From Mucilaginibacter geliditolerans (GTDB taxonomy: Bacteria; Bacteroidota; Bacteroidia; Sphingobacteriales; Sphingobacteriaceae), in the NCBI RefSeq assembly GCF_014200495.1, contig NZ_JACHBY010000007.1:248001-312000 (forward strand): 64,000 bases of DNA. The letters run 5' to 3'. How positions within the stretch are numbered: the stretch's first letter is position 1; every line of letters begins with the position of its first letter. Both the position numbers and the translations under genes were made by a program. Shown one piece after another: positions 45,551-56,622 of this stretch. The notes beneath the pieces were generated by a model. That model saw only the letters and a program-made list of their open reading frames with translations. It did not search any database and was not told where the DNA came from.

Positions 45551-48454
45551 ATGAGAATTTTTAAGCCTTTATTAATAATGATATTTATTAATAATATTTT
45601 TATCAGTAAAACTTTTACCCAGGCTTTAGTTCGCTCGTTGCCTAACTCATTTGAATGCAAAGTTGAGCCGTATTATAAGCATAGGAAAGATGGGAAGCCA
45701 GGCCGCGAAATTCTGCTTATTTTTAAAGGTTCAAAACTTTATGGCGCAGCAACCATTAATGTAGAATGTAATTCCACTACAGAGGAAACAGCCATTGATA
45801 ATCCGTCTGGGGTTGATTCGTTATCGGTGTTGTTACCTGATGGGGCTGGTGTTGATAAGATGTGCCAGGCTCGCATATCAGTTATTACTCCAACAAACCA
45901 ATTATATCAGTCTGTGTTGGTTCCGGCCAAACGTCAGTGGACTGTTTATATATATCCTCACTCACATGTTGATATAGGCTATACGCAAACACAGGATTTT
46001 GTTCAAAAACTGCATGCCCGTAACATAGATGTCGCTATTGATATTGCAAAAAAGACACAAAATTACCCGGAAGGTTCCCGGTTTGTATGGAATCCTGAAG
46101 CAAGCTGGGTAACAGAGAATTACTTAAAAACGGCTACGCCCGAAAAAAGAAAAGCTTTCATTGAAGCTGTCAGAAAAGGCTGGATATGTCTGGATGGCAG
46201 TTACGCCAATACAAATACAAGTGCTTGTTCTGATGAGGAATTGCTCAGGTTATTCCATACTTCCAATGAAATTCAAAATATTACGGGTGTTCCGATAAAA
46301 ACAATGGTGCAGATGGATGTGCCGGGTGCAGCATGGGGAATAACCCAGGCTGCCTTTCAAAATGGTATTCGGGGATTTTTTAGTTTTCCTAATCATGTAG
46401 CCCGGATAGGAACTATCAGACAGGCATGGGAGCATAAACCGTTTTATTGGATTTCACCCGACGGAAAGTCTAAAATTTTATTCTACCAGGCTTACCCTTA
46501 TGGATATGGATATGTTTTAAAAGGATCGAAACTTGATGGTGACCAGATAAGGGGACTTGTGCCGGGACCTGATAGGATATCCACAAAAGATCCATCAGCA
46601 AATTTTATAGATCCATTTATTTTTGATGAAACAGCAAAATTAGAGGCTGAACATTCGCCGTATAATATTTATGTGATGACCTGGTCATTAGCTGATAATA
46701 CTTTAATTGATGCCGATTTGCCTGACGCTGTCCGCTTATGGAACGAAAAATATGCCTATCCAAAAGTAATCATAGCCGGAGCCCAACGGATCTTAAATGA
46801 TTTTGAAAGCCGTTATAGTGCTATCATTCCCGAAATAAAGGGAGATTATACAGAATACTGGACAGATGGATTGGGTTCGGATGCGCTACGGGTAGGTATG
46901 AACCGGCGTGCAACTGAAAACCTGGTGCAAATGGAGACAGCATGGTCAATGCTTGACTATAAAAAGCCGTCACCTAAAAAGCAAATTAACGATTCGTGGG
47001 AAAATTGTTTATTAGGCTCCGAACATACGTGGGGGTATTTTGACCCTGCGGCGCCCCTTGCCAAACAAATTGAGCAAACCAAAGCTGCATATTTTGAAAA
47101 TGGACTTAAAACAAGCAACGACCTTTTGGCAGAAACATTTCAGTCAATAAAAAAAACTGAAAGTAATAAGATAGCTGTTTTCAATACGCTTTCCTGGCAG
47201 AGGGATGGTCTTGTCACCCTCTCAAAAGATCAAAGTAAAAATGGCGACCGGGTAGTAAATGAACAAGGAGAAGAAATGTTATCGCAAAGACTTTCAACTG
47301 GCGAACTGGTTTTTCTGGCTAAGAAAATCCCTGCACTTGGTTCAACCCTGTTTACTATTGAGAAGGGCGAGCCGGGAAACAGTGGCGAGTGTACAGTAAA
47401 TGCAAACACCCTTTCAAATGGCACGTTGTCTGTTGCTATTGATCCTCAAACAGGGAATATTTCAAGTTTGATAAATCTGGTTACCAAGCAAGAATATGTA
47501 GATAAGAAATCGAGCTATGGTTTAAATAGCTATCGCTATTTGCTGGGGGCCGATAGCTCAGACAGAGCGATAGAACCTTACAACATTGTTCTGAAGGTTA
47601 AGGAAAATGGGCCTCTGGTAGCATCAATTTTAGTTGAATCAAATGCACAGGGTTGCAAATGGCTTACAAGGGAAATAAGAGTTGTTCAGGGCCAGCCATG
47701 GGTAGATTTGACCAATTCATTTGATAAAATAAGCACACGTGTTAAGGAGGGTATCCATTTTGGCTTTGCCTTTAATATTCCCGATGGTACCACACGCATG
47801 GATATACCCTGGGGGATTATGATTCCTGAATTTGATCAGCTTCCGGGCGGTAACCGCAATTGGTTAGCCTTTCAGCATTGGGTTGATATTTCAAATGATC
47901 ATACAGGTGTAACCTGGACTGCTATTGAATGCCCCCTAATTGAGCTTGGAGATTTGACAGCCAATATACCTGGCGATGGTTTCAGCAGTAAATGGTTAAA
48001 ATCAATTCCTAAAACCCAAACCATTTTTTCATGGGCCTTGAACAATCATTGGTTCACCAATTTCCCTTTGCAGCAGGGAGGGGTTTTAAATTTACATTAT
48101 GGGATTTTCCCCCACGGCTCTTACGATGCTGTAGCAGCAAATCGTTTTGGAATGGAACAAAATCGCCCCTTAATTGCTGTCCCGGTTGAAGAAAAGCCAG
48201 TCACTAAAAGTTGGGTTAATATTGGTAACCCGCGCGTCTTTATTACCATGTTAAAACAAAGCGATGATGGAAAAGGCATGGTCCTGAGGCTCCGTTCCGT
48301 TTCAGATAAACCAGAACGTGTGGGATTGCATTGGCCAAATGGGGTTCCCGGAAAATTATATTCGTGTTTGGCAAACGAAAAGCCCGGCACTGAAATAAAG
48401 GATGATCAAACAATATTACCGTTTGGAACTATTAGCTATTATTTTGAAATGTGA
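45551..48454 (+). CDS. GH38-type alpha-mannosidase, exported
   Basis: The 967-residue protein has a signal peptide and an immunoglobulin-like N-terminal domain, then the GH38 catalytic domain: zinc-site HSHVDIGYTQTQ near residue 137, WNPEASW, the nucleophile segment QMDVPGAAWG near 255 and a distal GSEHTWGYFDP. The C-terminal beta domains include FNIPDGTTRMDIPWGIM and HYGIFPHGSYDAVAANRFG. GH38 cleaves alpha-mannose residues with retention. It is preceded by a GntR-type operator and followed by GH92. The 51140-54114 gene is its paralogue. Confidence 0.82.
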   Translation: MRIFKPLLIMIFINNIFISKTFTQALVRSLPNSFECKVEPYYKHRKDGKPGREILLIFKGSKLYGAATINVECNSTTEETAIDNPSGVDSLSVLLPDGAGVDKMCQARISVITPTNQLYQSVLVPAKRQWTVYIYPHSHVDIGYTQTQDFVQKLHARNIDVAIDIAKKTQNYPEGSRFVWNPEASWVTENYLKTATPEKRKAFIEAVRKGWICLDGSYANTNTSACSDEELLRLFHTSNEIQNITGVPIKTMVQMDVPGAAWGITQAAFQNGIRGFFSFPNHVARIGTIRQAWEHKPFYWISPDGKSKILFYQAYPYGYGYVLKGSKLDGDQIRGLVPGPDRISTKDPSANFIDPFIFDETAKLEAEHSPYNIYVMTWSLADNTLIDADLPDAVRLWNEKYAYPKVIIAGAQRILNDFESRYSAIIPEIKGDYTEYWTDGLGSDALRVGMNRRATENLVQMETAWSMLDYKKPSPKKQINDSWENCLLGSEHTWGYFDPAAPLAKQIEQTKAAYFENGLKTSNDLLAETFQSIKKTESNKIAVFNTLSWQRDGLVTLSKDQSKNGDRVVNEQGEEMLSQRLSTGELVFLAKKIPALGSTLFTIEKGEPGNSGECTVNANTLSNGTLSVAIDPQTGNISSLINLVTKQEYVDKKSSYGLNSYRYLLGADSSDRAIEPYNIVLKVKENGPLVASILVESNAQGCKWLTREIRVVQGQPWVDLTNSFDKISTRVKEGIHFGFAFNIPDGTTRMDIPWGIMIPEFDQLPGGNRNWLAFQHWVDISNDHTGVTWTAIECPLIELGDLTANIPGDGFSSKWLKSIPKTQTIFSWALNNHWFTNFPLQQGGVLNLHYGIFPHGSYDAVAANRFGMEQNRPLIAVPVEEKPVTKSWVNIGNPRVFITMLKQSDDGKGMVLRLRSVSDKPERVGLHWPNGVPGKLYSCLANEKPGTEIKDDQTILPFGTISYYFEM

Positions 48455-48572
48455 TATCAAGGACGAATTGTAACCGCTTTAATAGGCGATTTCAGTTGTA
48501 TGGCCTTTAGTGGAGTCAATATATCTGTGAAGATAATTTGGGGGCCTGAGTTTTTTATTTAACATTCTATAT

Positions 48573-48584
48573 ATGTTAATACAT
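48573..48584. promoter_or_regulatory. GntR-type operator before GH92
   Basis: ATGTTAATACAT fits the same ATGTTnnTACAT pattern as the sites at 45490 and 56623. It lies 15 bp before the GH92 start. Confidence 0.5.
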
Positions 48585-48598
48585 TATTAAATATAAAA

Positions 48599-50998
48599 AT
48601 GATGAAGATTGCTAATCATAATATTAAAACATACCACTTAAAAAACGTTCGTGCAATTTTAACCAGCACGCTGCTTCTGTGTTCATGTGTGGTTAATGGG
48701 CAAAGTGTGTTAAAATATGTTGATCCTGATATTGGTACTGCGCATAGCCGGTGGTTCTTTTATACACCGGGGGCCGTACCGGGCGGTATGGCTAAGTTGG
48801 CTCCATCAACCAACGGGCATTACGGAAATGCATCAGGGTGGGAAGCGGTAGGTTATGATACCCGCCAGAATTCTATCGAAGGCTTTGTCCATTTTCATGA
48901 ATGGCAGGTTGGTGGGGTAAGCTTTATGCCTACTACCGGAGAATTAAAAGTAAAACCCGGTGGTTTGGATACCCCTAACAGTGGCTACCGGTCACACTTC
49001 GACCGTAAGAATCAAATTGCCGAACCGGGTTATTATAAAGTTTTATTAGATGATTATAACATCACCGCCGAACTGACGGCCACAAAACGGGTTGGTTTTC
49101 ACCGGTACACTTTCCCCAAAAATGACCAATCGCATATAATACTTGACATCGGAAATGTTCAGGGTGAAAGCGGGCCCGTTATTGACGCAGGGATCAAAAT
49201 GCTGGACGATACCCATTTTGAGGGATTTGTATATACCTATCCCAAATACGTTAAAACATATGATCCTGATGGTATGGTAAATATGTATTTCTACGGCGAG
49301 GTCAATAAAAGACCGGATAATGTAGGTTCGTTCACAGCCAATGGAATTACGCAAACATCCCGGTCAGCTAATGGGAAAGGTGCGGGTTTGTTCCTGGATT
49401 ATAAAACAACTGAAAATGAAACCATCGAAATCAAAGTCGGATTATCTTACACTTCAACCGCCAATGCTAAATTGAATTTGGAAACAGAGGCAAACGGTAT
49501 CTCATTTGATCAGGCTAAGGCAAAAGCACAGCAAACCTGGCAGCAGGAACTAAGCAAAATTTATGTTGAGGGAAAGAATGATACAGATAAGGTTAAATTT
49601 TATACCGGGCTTTTTCACGCCCTTTTAGGTCGTGGTATAGCCAGCGATGTAAATGGGGCTTATCCCAAACACGGCGGGGCTATTGGTCAATTACAAACCG
49701 ATGCGCAAGGAAAACCAGGTCATGATTTTATTAATACCGATGCTATATGGGGTGCCTTTTGGGATCTGACGCAATTATGGTCTTTATCCTATCCGGATAG
49801 TTATGAGGATTTTGTTCATACACAACTACAGCTATATAAAGACAAGGGCTGGTTTGGGGATGGTATTGCCAACAGCGAATATATATCGGGAGTGGGGACT
49901 AATTTTGTGGGTTTAACCATAGCTGCGGCTTACCAGGCTGGGATACGGGATTATGATGTGAATTTAGCTTACAAAGCAATTAGAGCAAATGAGCTCGGCT
50001 GGAAAGACAGAAAACCTGGTTCAGGTAAAATGGATGTTAAGCCATTTACTGAATATGGTTACGTCCCATTTTTAGAAGGTGACGGAAAAAATTATATAGC
50101 GGATTCCACTGGTGCTGTTTTTTCCGCATCACACACATTGGAGTATAGCTTTAGCGCCTTTGCAGCAGCTCAAATGGCGAAGGCATTAGGGAAGGAGGAT
50201 GATTATCAAAAGTTGATCAAATACTCAAACGGCTGGCGATATCTGTATAATCCGGCTAACAAACTTATACAGCCCAAAAAAGCAGATGGCACATTCATAG
50301 ATAAATTTGATCCGTACGCACCATGGAGAGGGTACCAGGAGGGTAATGCCATGCAATATACTTTTTACGTGCCGCAAAACCCGGAAGCATTAATTGCAAT
50401 CCAGGGTAAAGATTATTTCAATAATAATCTGGACGAGATATTTCAAAAATCCGAAAAAGATGGGTTCGGCGGCGGCAAAACCATCAATGCTTTTGCCGGC
50501 ATCACGTCAATTTATAACCATGGGAACGAACCAAGCCTGCACATCAGTTGGTTGTTTAATTTTTCGGGTAAGCCATGGCTTACTCAAAAATGGACCAGGC
50601 GGATTTGTGACGAATTTTACGGGGTTGAGCCTATTCATGGCTATGGTTATGGACAGGATGAGGATCAGGGACAATTAGGATCATGGTATGTGATAACTGC
50701 GCTCGGTTTGTTTGATGTGAAAGGCTTTACCGACGCAAAACCCATTGTTGAATTGAGCAGCCCTATATTTGATAAGGCTACGATAGCATTGGGTAATCAC
50801 AAACAATTGATTATCGAGACAAAAAACAATTCAAAAGAAAATGTTTACATACAATCGGTAAAGTTTAACGGTAAACTGCTAAATAATTGCTGGTTGTACC
50901 GCGACGAATTGATGCAAGGTGGTAAAATGGTATTTACCATGGGTAACCAACCTAATAAGGCATGGGGCAGCAAATTTCCGCCTCCATCAGTGCAATAA
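48599..50998 (+). CDS. GH92 alpha-1,2-mannosidase
   Basis: The 799-residue protein has a signal sequence with a possible lipobox (LLLCSC) and the GH92 start YVDPDIGTAHSRWFFYTPGAVPGGMAKLAPS. The toroid holds DAIWGAFWDLTQLWSL, HGNEPSLHISWLFNFSGKPW (acid Glu in NEPS) and YGYGQDEDQGQLGSWYVITALGLF, the calcium/base segment. GH92 enzymes are calcium-dependent exo-alpha-mannosidases acting on N-glycans and mannans. It lies between two GH38 genes, and a hairpin (51089-51113) separates it from the next. Confidence 0.9.
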   Translation: MMKIANHNIKTYHLKNVRAILTSTLLLCSCVVNGQSVLKYVDPDIGTAHSRWFFYTPGAVPGGMAKLAPSTNGHYGNASGWEAVGYDTRQNSIEGFVHFHEWQVGGVSFMPTTGELKVKPGGLDTPNSGYRSHFDRKNQIAEPGYYKVLLDDYNITAELTATKRVGFHRYTFPKNDQSHIILDIGNVQGESGPVIDAGIKMLDDTHFEGFVYTYPKYVKTYDPDGMVNMYFYGEVNKRPDNVGSFTANGITQTSRSANGKGAGLFLDYKTTENETIEIKVGLSYTSTANAKLNLETEANGISFDQAKAKAQQTWQQELSKIYVEGKNDTDKVKFYTGLFHALLGRGIASDVNGAYPKHGGAIGQLQTDAQGKPGHDFINTDAIWGAFWDLTQLWSLSYPDSYEDFVHTQLQLYKDKGWFGDGIANSEYISGVGTNFVGLTIAAAYQAGIRDYDVNLAYKAIRANELGWKDRKPGSGKMDVKPFTEYGYVPFLEGDGKNYIADSTGAVFSASHTLEYSFSAFAAAQMAKALGKEDDYQKLIKYSNGWRYLYNPANKLIQPKKADGTFIDKFDPYAPWRGYQEGNAMQYTFYVPQNPEALIAIQGKDYFNNNLDEIFQKSEKDGFGGGKTINAFAGITSIYNHGNEPSLHISWLFNFSGKPWLTQKWTRRICDEFYGVEPIHGYGYGQDEDQGQLGSWYVITALGLFDVKGFTDAKPIVELSSPIFDKATIALGNHKQLIIETKNNSKENVYIQSVKFNGKLLNNCWLYRDELMQGGKMVFTMGNQPNKAWGSKFPPPSVQ

Positions 50999-51139
50999 AA
51001 TAAATACTCTTTTTTAATAAGAGATGAATATGATATATAGGGGCAGCTTTAACCCGTAAAATATCGGGGGCGAAGAATTTACTCCTTACTGACTGCGGTT
51101 GGGCTGCGGTCAGAACCGATAATAATAAAAACCTAAATT

Positions 51140-54114
51140 ATGAAAGTGATAAAATGCATAGTTATTACAATTTTGTTTTTTTCTTCAAGCTTACCCTGTG
51201 AGGTCAGCGCCATGAAAATCATTGGCAATCGAAAATCTGCTGTTCCCGCGCAGGTATCAAAAAATGACACGATCTTTCCTGGTGGTATGGTTTGTACGGT
51301 ACAACCTTTCTATCGCTATCGTAAAGACGGTAAACCAGGCAGGGAAGTGACCATCGACTTTAAAAATGGAAAACTCTATAATAATGCACAAATAGAAGTA
51401 AGTGTTTTGGGTAACAAAGAGATCACTACACTGGCAGCCCAAAAGGAGGGATACACGCATTGCAGTGTGCTGTTACCAACGGATATTGGTGTGGATAAGG
51501 CGTCAAAAGTTCGTGTTACGCTGCGCCAGGGAGATGAAAAATTAATAAAAACAGTATTGGTTTCACCAATGCGGCATTGGAATGTTTATCTATACAATCA
51601 TTCACATGTAGATATAGGCTATACTAACATCCAGAAGCAAGTTGAACTTCTTCATAAAACAAATGTACTTGAAGGGATTAAGTTAGCCGAAGAAACTAAA
51701 GATTTTCCTGAAGGAGCCCGTTTTCGGTGGAATCCGGAAATAACATGGCCGTTGGAGCGCTTATCGAAAACAATGCCCGGGCAATGGGACGGTGTTTTAA
51801 AGGCCATTAAGGATGGCTATTTGTGCGTTGATGCGAGTTATTTAAACTTGAATACCAGTGCGTGTTCTGATGAAGAACTCTTTCATGCATTTAGTTTTAG
51901 TCGCAAATTGCAGGAACTAACAGGTAAACCGATAGACGTATTTCAGCAAATGGATGTGCCGGGTATGTCCTGGGGTTTGGTTCCGGTGCTGGCCCAGGAA
52001 GGCGTGCGTTATATTATGGCATGGCCTAACACCGATAGGTCGGGCTTAGCCCATAAAGATATCGATCAGCGCCCATTTTGGTGGGTGGGACCCGATGGTA
52101 AATCAAAAATACTTTTTCTTCAGCCTGGCGGATACGGGAATAGTGGCAGTTTTGACAAAGGTGGAAAAACCGGTCGACCATGGTTTGGCCAGCGTAACCC
52201 GGACAAAATGCCCACAGTTATCCGGACCGGAAGCGCTAACGTGAATTTCATAAGTAATGTAACCAGTATGGAGAAAGCGGATTATCCTTTTGATTTTATT
52301 GTACTGTCATGGAGTTTATGGGATAATTCACCAATAGATGCAGATATTCCTGACGCTGTAAAAGAATGGAACAAAGAATATGCCTACCCTCATATCATTA
52401 TTTCAGGCGGGCATGAGATCATGGAAATGATCGAGAAAAAATATGGTGATAAACTACCTGTTGTTAAAGGCGACTATACCGAATATTGGACTGATGGCCT
52501 GGGATCTGCCGCCCGGTATACAGCACTAAACCGCAATGCAAAAGAACGTCTGCTGCAGGCAGAAACACTCTGGTCGATGCTTCGCCCCGGTAAACCTGCA
52601 CCCCGCAATGATTTTGATGAAGCATGGCGCTATATTTCCCTGGGTTCTGAACATACATGGGGCAGTGAAAATCCGTTCGAGCCTTACTTCTTCAATGCTA
52701 TCTGGAAAGAAAAACAACATTACTTTCAGGAAGCTGACGACCGTTCACAGGAAATGTTTGATGAAGCACTGGCTCCTGCGACCGGGAAATCAGAAGGAGC
52801 TTTAGGGCCTGAGGATGGCCCCGCCAAAGGTGGAATCGCTGTATTTAACAATCATTCATGGAAACATGGAGGGTTGGTAACCCTTAGCCCGGCTGAAAGC
52901 ACTAAAGGCGACCGTGTTATTGACGAAAATGGCAACGAGGTTTAGCTCAGCGCCTGTCAACGGGCGAGTTGGTCTTTATGGCATCTGATGTACCGGCCCT
53001 TGGGTCACGTCATTACCGGGTTGTTCCCGGAAAGTGCACATTGGCCGGCGATTGCAAAATAGACCGGACGGTGATGGAAAATAGTCAGGTTCGCGTGGAA
53101 ATTAACCCCAGGTCTGGCGATATTACTCAGCTTGTATGTCTTTCAACCGGTAATAATTTGGCCGATATAAATGTAAACGGAGGCCTAAACGCATTTCGCT
53201 GGATACCTGCCAATGTATATCATCCAAAGGCCGATAGTGACATTGTTATTTCGCAAGTTGAATCCGGGCCATTGGTGGTGGAACTTAATGTAAAATCCAG
53301 GGGGGAAGGCTGCCGTTCTATAAACAGAAGTGTTCGGCTCATTGCCGGGCAGCCATCTGTTGAGATTGCAAATACTGTTGACAAACTTCCTTTATTAGCC
53401 AAAGATGGTATCCACTTTGGGTTTGGGTTCAATGTGCCAAAAAGCAAAACACGCGTTGATATTCCATGGGGGATAATGGAAGTGGAAAAAGATCAGTGGC
53501 CGCAAGGTAACAGAAATTGGATTGCCATGCAGCGATGGCTTGATGTTTCTAACGATAAACAAGGGGTTACATGGTGTTCGCTTGATGCTCCGGTTTTTGA
53601 ATACGGCAGCATGTCCGCAAATATTTCACTCAGTTTTGGTGCCAAAGGGCCATGGATCAGTAAACTGGAGCCAAGCTCAACTATTTATTCATGGGCGATG
53701 AATAACCACTGGCATACAAATTTCCCCTTAACGCAAGATGGGCCGGTAACATTCCGGTATAGTATCCTTCCGCATGGGGCCTATGATGCGGTTGCTGCCA
53801 ATCATTTTGGGATGGAACAAGCACAACCATTAGCCCATGTGGCCACAAATGATGATCCCAAAGTTAAACCATTTATTGCCATTGATAACGAGAAAGTATA
53901 TTTGACGATAATGAAATCTTTGGCTGACAGTAAAGATATTATTGTCCGTCTTCGTTCTTTATCTGATAAACCGGAAAATGTGAAACTAACCTTCCCGGGT
54001 GGCGCGCCAAAATCAGTACATATTTGTAAGGTGGAAGAGAAAGCGGGAGATGAAATTAACGGGAATGTGGCTGTATTGCCATACGGCTTTGTTACACTAC
54101 GGGTAGAACTATAA
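51140..54114 (+). pseudogene. GH38-type alpha-mannosidase, frameshifted
   Basis: The first frame (51140-52945) gives a signal peptide, the HSHVDIGYTNIQ zinc motif near residue 154, WNPEITWP, QMDVPGMSWG and GSEHTWGSENP, then stops after DENGNEV. The second frame (from 52969, and readable back to 52945) gives LSTGELVFMASDVPALGS and the C-terminal domains, matching the 45551 paralogue (MLSQRLSTGELVFLAKKIPALGS) without a gap. One extra T at GTTTAGC (52941-52943) would give EVLAQRLSTG and restore about 990 residues. It could be a recent mutation or a base-calling error. Confidence 0.85.
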
Positions 54115-54185
54115 TTTATGATTTTGTAAAATCAGACAAACTGCTGTGAGCACGTTAATATACCATCTCTGCTATGGCTTTGGTC

Positions 54186-54224
54186 ATGTGGTCAAAAAAG
54201 GCTGGCAACTATTTTTGACCACAT
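54186..54224. terminator. Bidirectional terminator between convergent genes
   Basis: ATGTGGTCAAAAA (54186-54198) and TTTTTGACCACAT (54212-54224) form a perfect 13-bp stem with a 13-base loop. It lies between the plus-strand GH38 and the minus-strand six-hairpin gene, whose ends converge here. Confidence 0.6.
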
Positions 54225-54268
54225 TGTCATGTAAATTGTGATTATCGGATTATTTACCTGAGCGGTAA

Positions 54269-55564
54269 TTAATTATTTTTTGCCCATTCTTTCAATTGGT
54301 CTATAGCTTTTGCCAATACCCCGGCCGAGCCTTTGAACGCTGCCGAACCGTTCGGTTTACCATCAACGCCATACCACTCATAAAAACCATTATCTTTAAT
54401 TGTTCTGGTGAGCATGGGTTGTAATTCTTCATAAGCTTCTTTAACAAAGCCATAACGTATAAGCTGCTGAATCATTCTTGCACCAAACCAGGTCCAGTCT
54501 CCGCCGTTTTGGTATATAAAAGGTTTTGATGAAGATGAGTTTTTATAAATACCTTCCGGGTATATTGGGTAAAGTGTTAAGCCAATAGAAGGAGCGCCGG
54601 ATAGTTTAACATTCCGTAGCATGTCCTGATTAACAAGTCTGACTTCATTTTTTGACAAAATGCCCGCTTCAATAGCAACAGCTGTTCCCCCATGAAAGTA
54701 GATTTTGTTTTCATCAAAACTCGCCGGGAAAGGTGATTTATCAAGATACAAATGTGGAATGAATTTATGTTTTTTTGCATCCCAAAGATGTTTTCTGATC
54801 GAGCTGATAGTGGTCGTTTTTAGCTGTAGCCACTTCTGCCGGTCTGTTCCGGTTTTATAAAAACCAGCCATATCATTGAGCGCTATAACAAACATGGCGT
54901 TATCATATATGTCAATAGCCCAATGGGTGTTTTCATCAACATCAACTACCGCGCCGCCTTCAATCTGTACGTCTCCCCAATCTTGTGTAGTAGCGCCGGT
55001 TAAAAGATGATATTTTTTTGAGTAACGGTTCTTTAGTAAATAGGAAATGGATATCTCCAGGTGTTGTAATGCAGTTTTCCCTGCAATCATTTCCTGCAAA
55101 ATTGATTTGTCGCCGGTTACGTGAATGTATTTGGCAATTGCCTGTATCAGCGATGTTTCCTGATCTGTTTCTACTGTATTCTTAAAACCCACATGGGATT
55201 TGTCATTCGGAGAAGTGTAAATATTAGGATCGTTCCAGGTTACGTGACCTTTTAATACATAGCCATCCACAATTTCACCGTTGGGCTGTTGAAGCCTGAT
55301 GAAGGTAAGTAAATTGGTTCTGATGCTGTCACGGCTATAAACTTTGCATGAAGTTTCAATAAAAGTATTAAAATCACGTATCCAAACCTGGGGATAGCCA
55401 TCGCCTGCATTAAAGCCTTTGCTTAAAAGGGCTGTAGCTTTTGTGTAAACAGTATCGAGCTGTTTATCTGCCATAATTTGTGCAGCCAATTCATGGCTTT
55501 GTTGGGCCAGTCCTTTGGTAGAAATGCTAATTATTAAGACTATAATTAGAAGGATGTTTTTCAT
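54269..55564 (-). CDS. Six-hairpin glycosidase-like protein, family not recognised
   Basis: The 431-residue protein (ATG at 55564) has a signal peptide ending KGLAQQ and an alpha/alpha toroid. WIRDFNTFIETS, LQQPNGEIVDGYV, VETDQETSLIQAIAKYIHVTGD, ENTHWAIDIYDNAMFVIALNDMA and GGDWTWFGARMIQQLIRYG resemble the catalytic half of GH63/GH37/amylo-glucosidase-like enzymes. I cannot place it in a CAZy family. It is the only enzyme of the locus on the minus strand, next to gntR, which suggests shared control. A hydrolase releasing glucose or mannose is a guess. Confidence 0.6.
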   Translation of the reverse strand: MKNILLIIVLIISISTKGLAQQSHELAAQIMADKQLDTVYTKATALLSKGFNAGDGYPQVWIRDFNTFIETSCKVYSRDSIRTNLLTFIRLQQPNGEIVDGYVLKGHVTWNDPNIYTSPNDKSHVGFKNTVETDQETSLIQAIAKYIHVTGDKSILQEMIAGKTALQHLEISISYLLKNRYSKKYHLLTGATTQDWGDVQIEGGAVVDVDENTHWAIDIYDNAMFVIALNDMAGFYKTGTDRQKWLQLKTTTISSIRKHLWDAKKHKFIPHLYLDKSPFPASFDENKIYFHGGTAVAIEAGILSKNEVRLVNQDMLRNVKLSGAPSIGLTLYPIYPEGIYKNSSSSKPFIYQNGGDWTWFGARMIQQLIRYGFVKEAYEELQPMLTRTIKDNGFYEWYGVDGKPNGSAAFKGSAGVLAKAIDQLKEWAKNN

Positions 55565-55764
55565 GTTTGGTTTCAAGATATATAATAATATGCGGTATAA
55601 AATGATCTTCTATTTATCTCTGATATTTTACTTGATAAATGAATCAGGTGCCAGTGAGAAGTGCGCTTTTTAATAATGCCATTGGTGATCGATCTATATT
55701 ACTGAACGCTCAACCGGATGGCTAACAAACCACAAAAATAAAAATTGCCAATGTGCTAATTTTC

Positions 55765-56493
55765 TTATCGTGAGCTTTCTACGGTATATACAAAACTATC
55801 CCCCTTGTAATATCCAAGGTTGTATTCAATTTGCCGGTCTGCCTGATCGAAGACCAATCGTTTTCTGAAGAGAACGGGGCTGCCAACCTCCATCTTAAGC
55901 TTATTGGCAATAAATTCATCAGCGGCTATAGCAGTTATTTCTTCCTTCGATAGGGTAGCAATTATGGAGTGATCGTTTTCCAATATTTCGTACAGCGGTC
56001 TTTTAAAATCCTCATCGCCGGTTAGGCTCACACGCGGATGAAAATAAGAAACGAAGTAAACGAATGGCTCATGAGGTTTCCCTCTAACCCGTTCCATCTT
56101 CAATATTTTGCGATCTGTTTTTATTTCAAAGAAATTTGCAAGGGTTTCGTCAGGGTACACCCAGGTTACATGAAGTTCGAAATTCTTTATAGTAACACCT
56201 CTCAATTTCATTTCCTGCGAAAAGCTTAGCCAGTTATTTGATCGGGAACTAACTGCTCCGTTTGCAACCTTGGTCCCGAACCTTTTCTTACGGACCAAAA
56301 GCCCTTCAAATACTAATTTGTTAATGGCCTGCCTTAAAGTGGTGCGCGATATAGCTAATTGTTTGGCTAATTCAACCTCATTTGGAATGGTCTTTCCATT
56401 TTGATATTCTTCATCTTCAATTATTTTTCTTAAAAGCATTTCTGCCTGTACATGCAGTGGAACCGGGCTTTTGTGATCGATTGAGTATTTCAT
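55765..56493 (-). CDS. GntR-family (HutC/FarR type, UTRA domain) regulator
   Basis: The 242-residue protein (ATG at 56493) has an N-terminal winged helix (IPNEVELAKQLAISRTTLRQAINKLVFEGLLVRKKRFGTKV by its core AISRTTLRQAINKLVFEG) and a C-terminal UTRA ligand domain (ILKMERVRGKPHEPFVYFVSYFHP; FRKRLVFDQADRQIEYNLGYY). UTRA regulators of this kind commonly sense phosphorylated sugars; mannose 6-phosphate is a natural candidate given the divergent manA gene. Palindromes with the HutC-type ATGT...ACAT pattern lie on both sides of it. A TTG start 21 bp upstream is less likely. Confidence 0.85.
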   Translation of the reverse strand: MKYSIDHKSPVPLHVQAEMLLRKIIEDEEYQNGKTIPNEVELAKQLAISRTTLRQAINKLVFEGLLVRKKRFGTKVANGAVSSRSNNWLSFSQEMKLRGVTIKNFELHVTWVYPDETLANFFEIKTDRKILKMERVRGKPHEPFVYFVSYFHPRVSLTGDEDFKRPLYEILENDHSIIATLSKEEITAIAADEFIANKLKMEVGSPVLFRKRLVFDQADRQIEYNLGYYKGDSFVYTVESSR

Positions 56494-56538
56494 TTTTTGG
56501 GTAAGAATATACAATTATAAGCAAAAATTGGGCGTTTG

Positions 56539-56550
56539 TTTGTACATAAA
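56539..56550. promoter_or_regulatory. GntR-type operator next to gntR
   Basis: TTTGTACATAAA, preceded by TTG, is a one-mismatch version of ATGTTTGTACAT and lies 46 bp before the gntR ATG, indicating self-control. Confidence 0.5.
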
Positions 56551-56622
56551 ATAGCGTAATCAGCTATACCTGTGTAAAAGAAAAATTTTTCATAATAATT
56601 TGCATTAATTATAAATGTTTAT

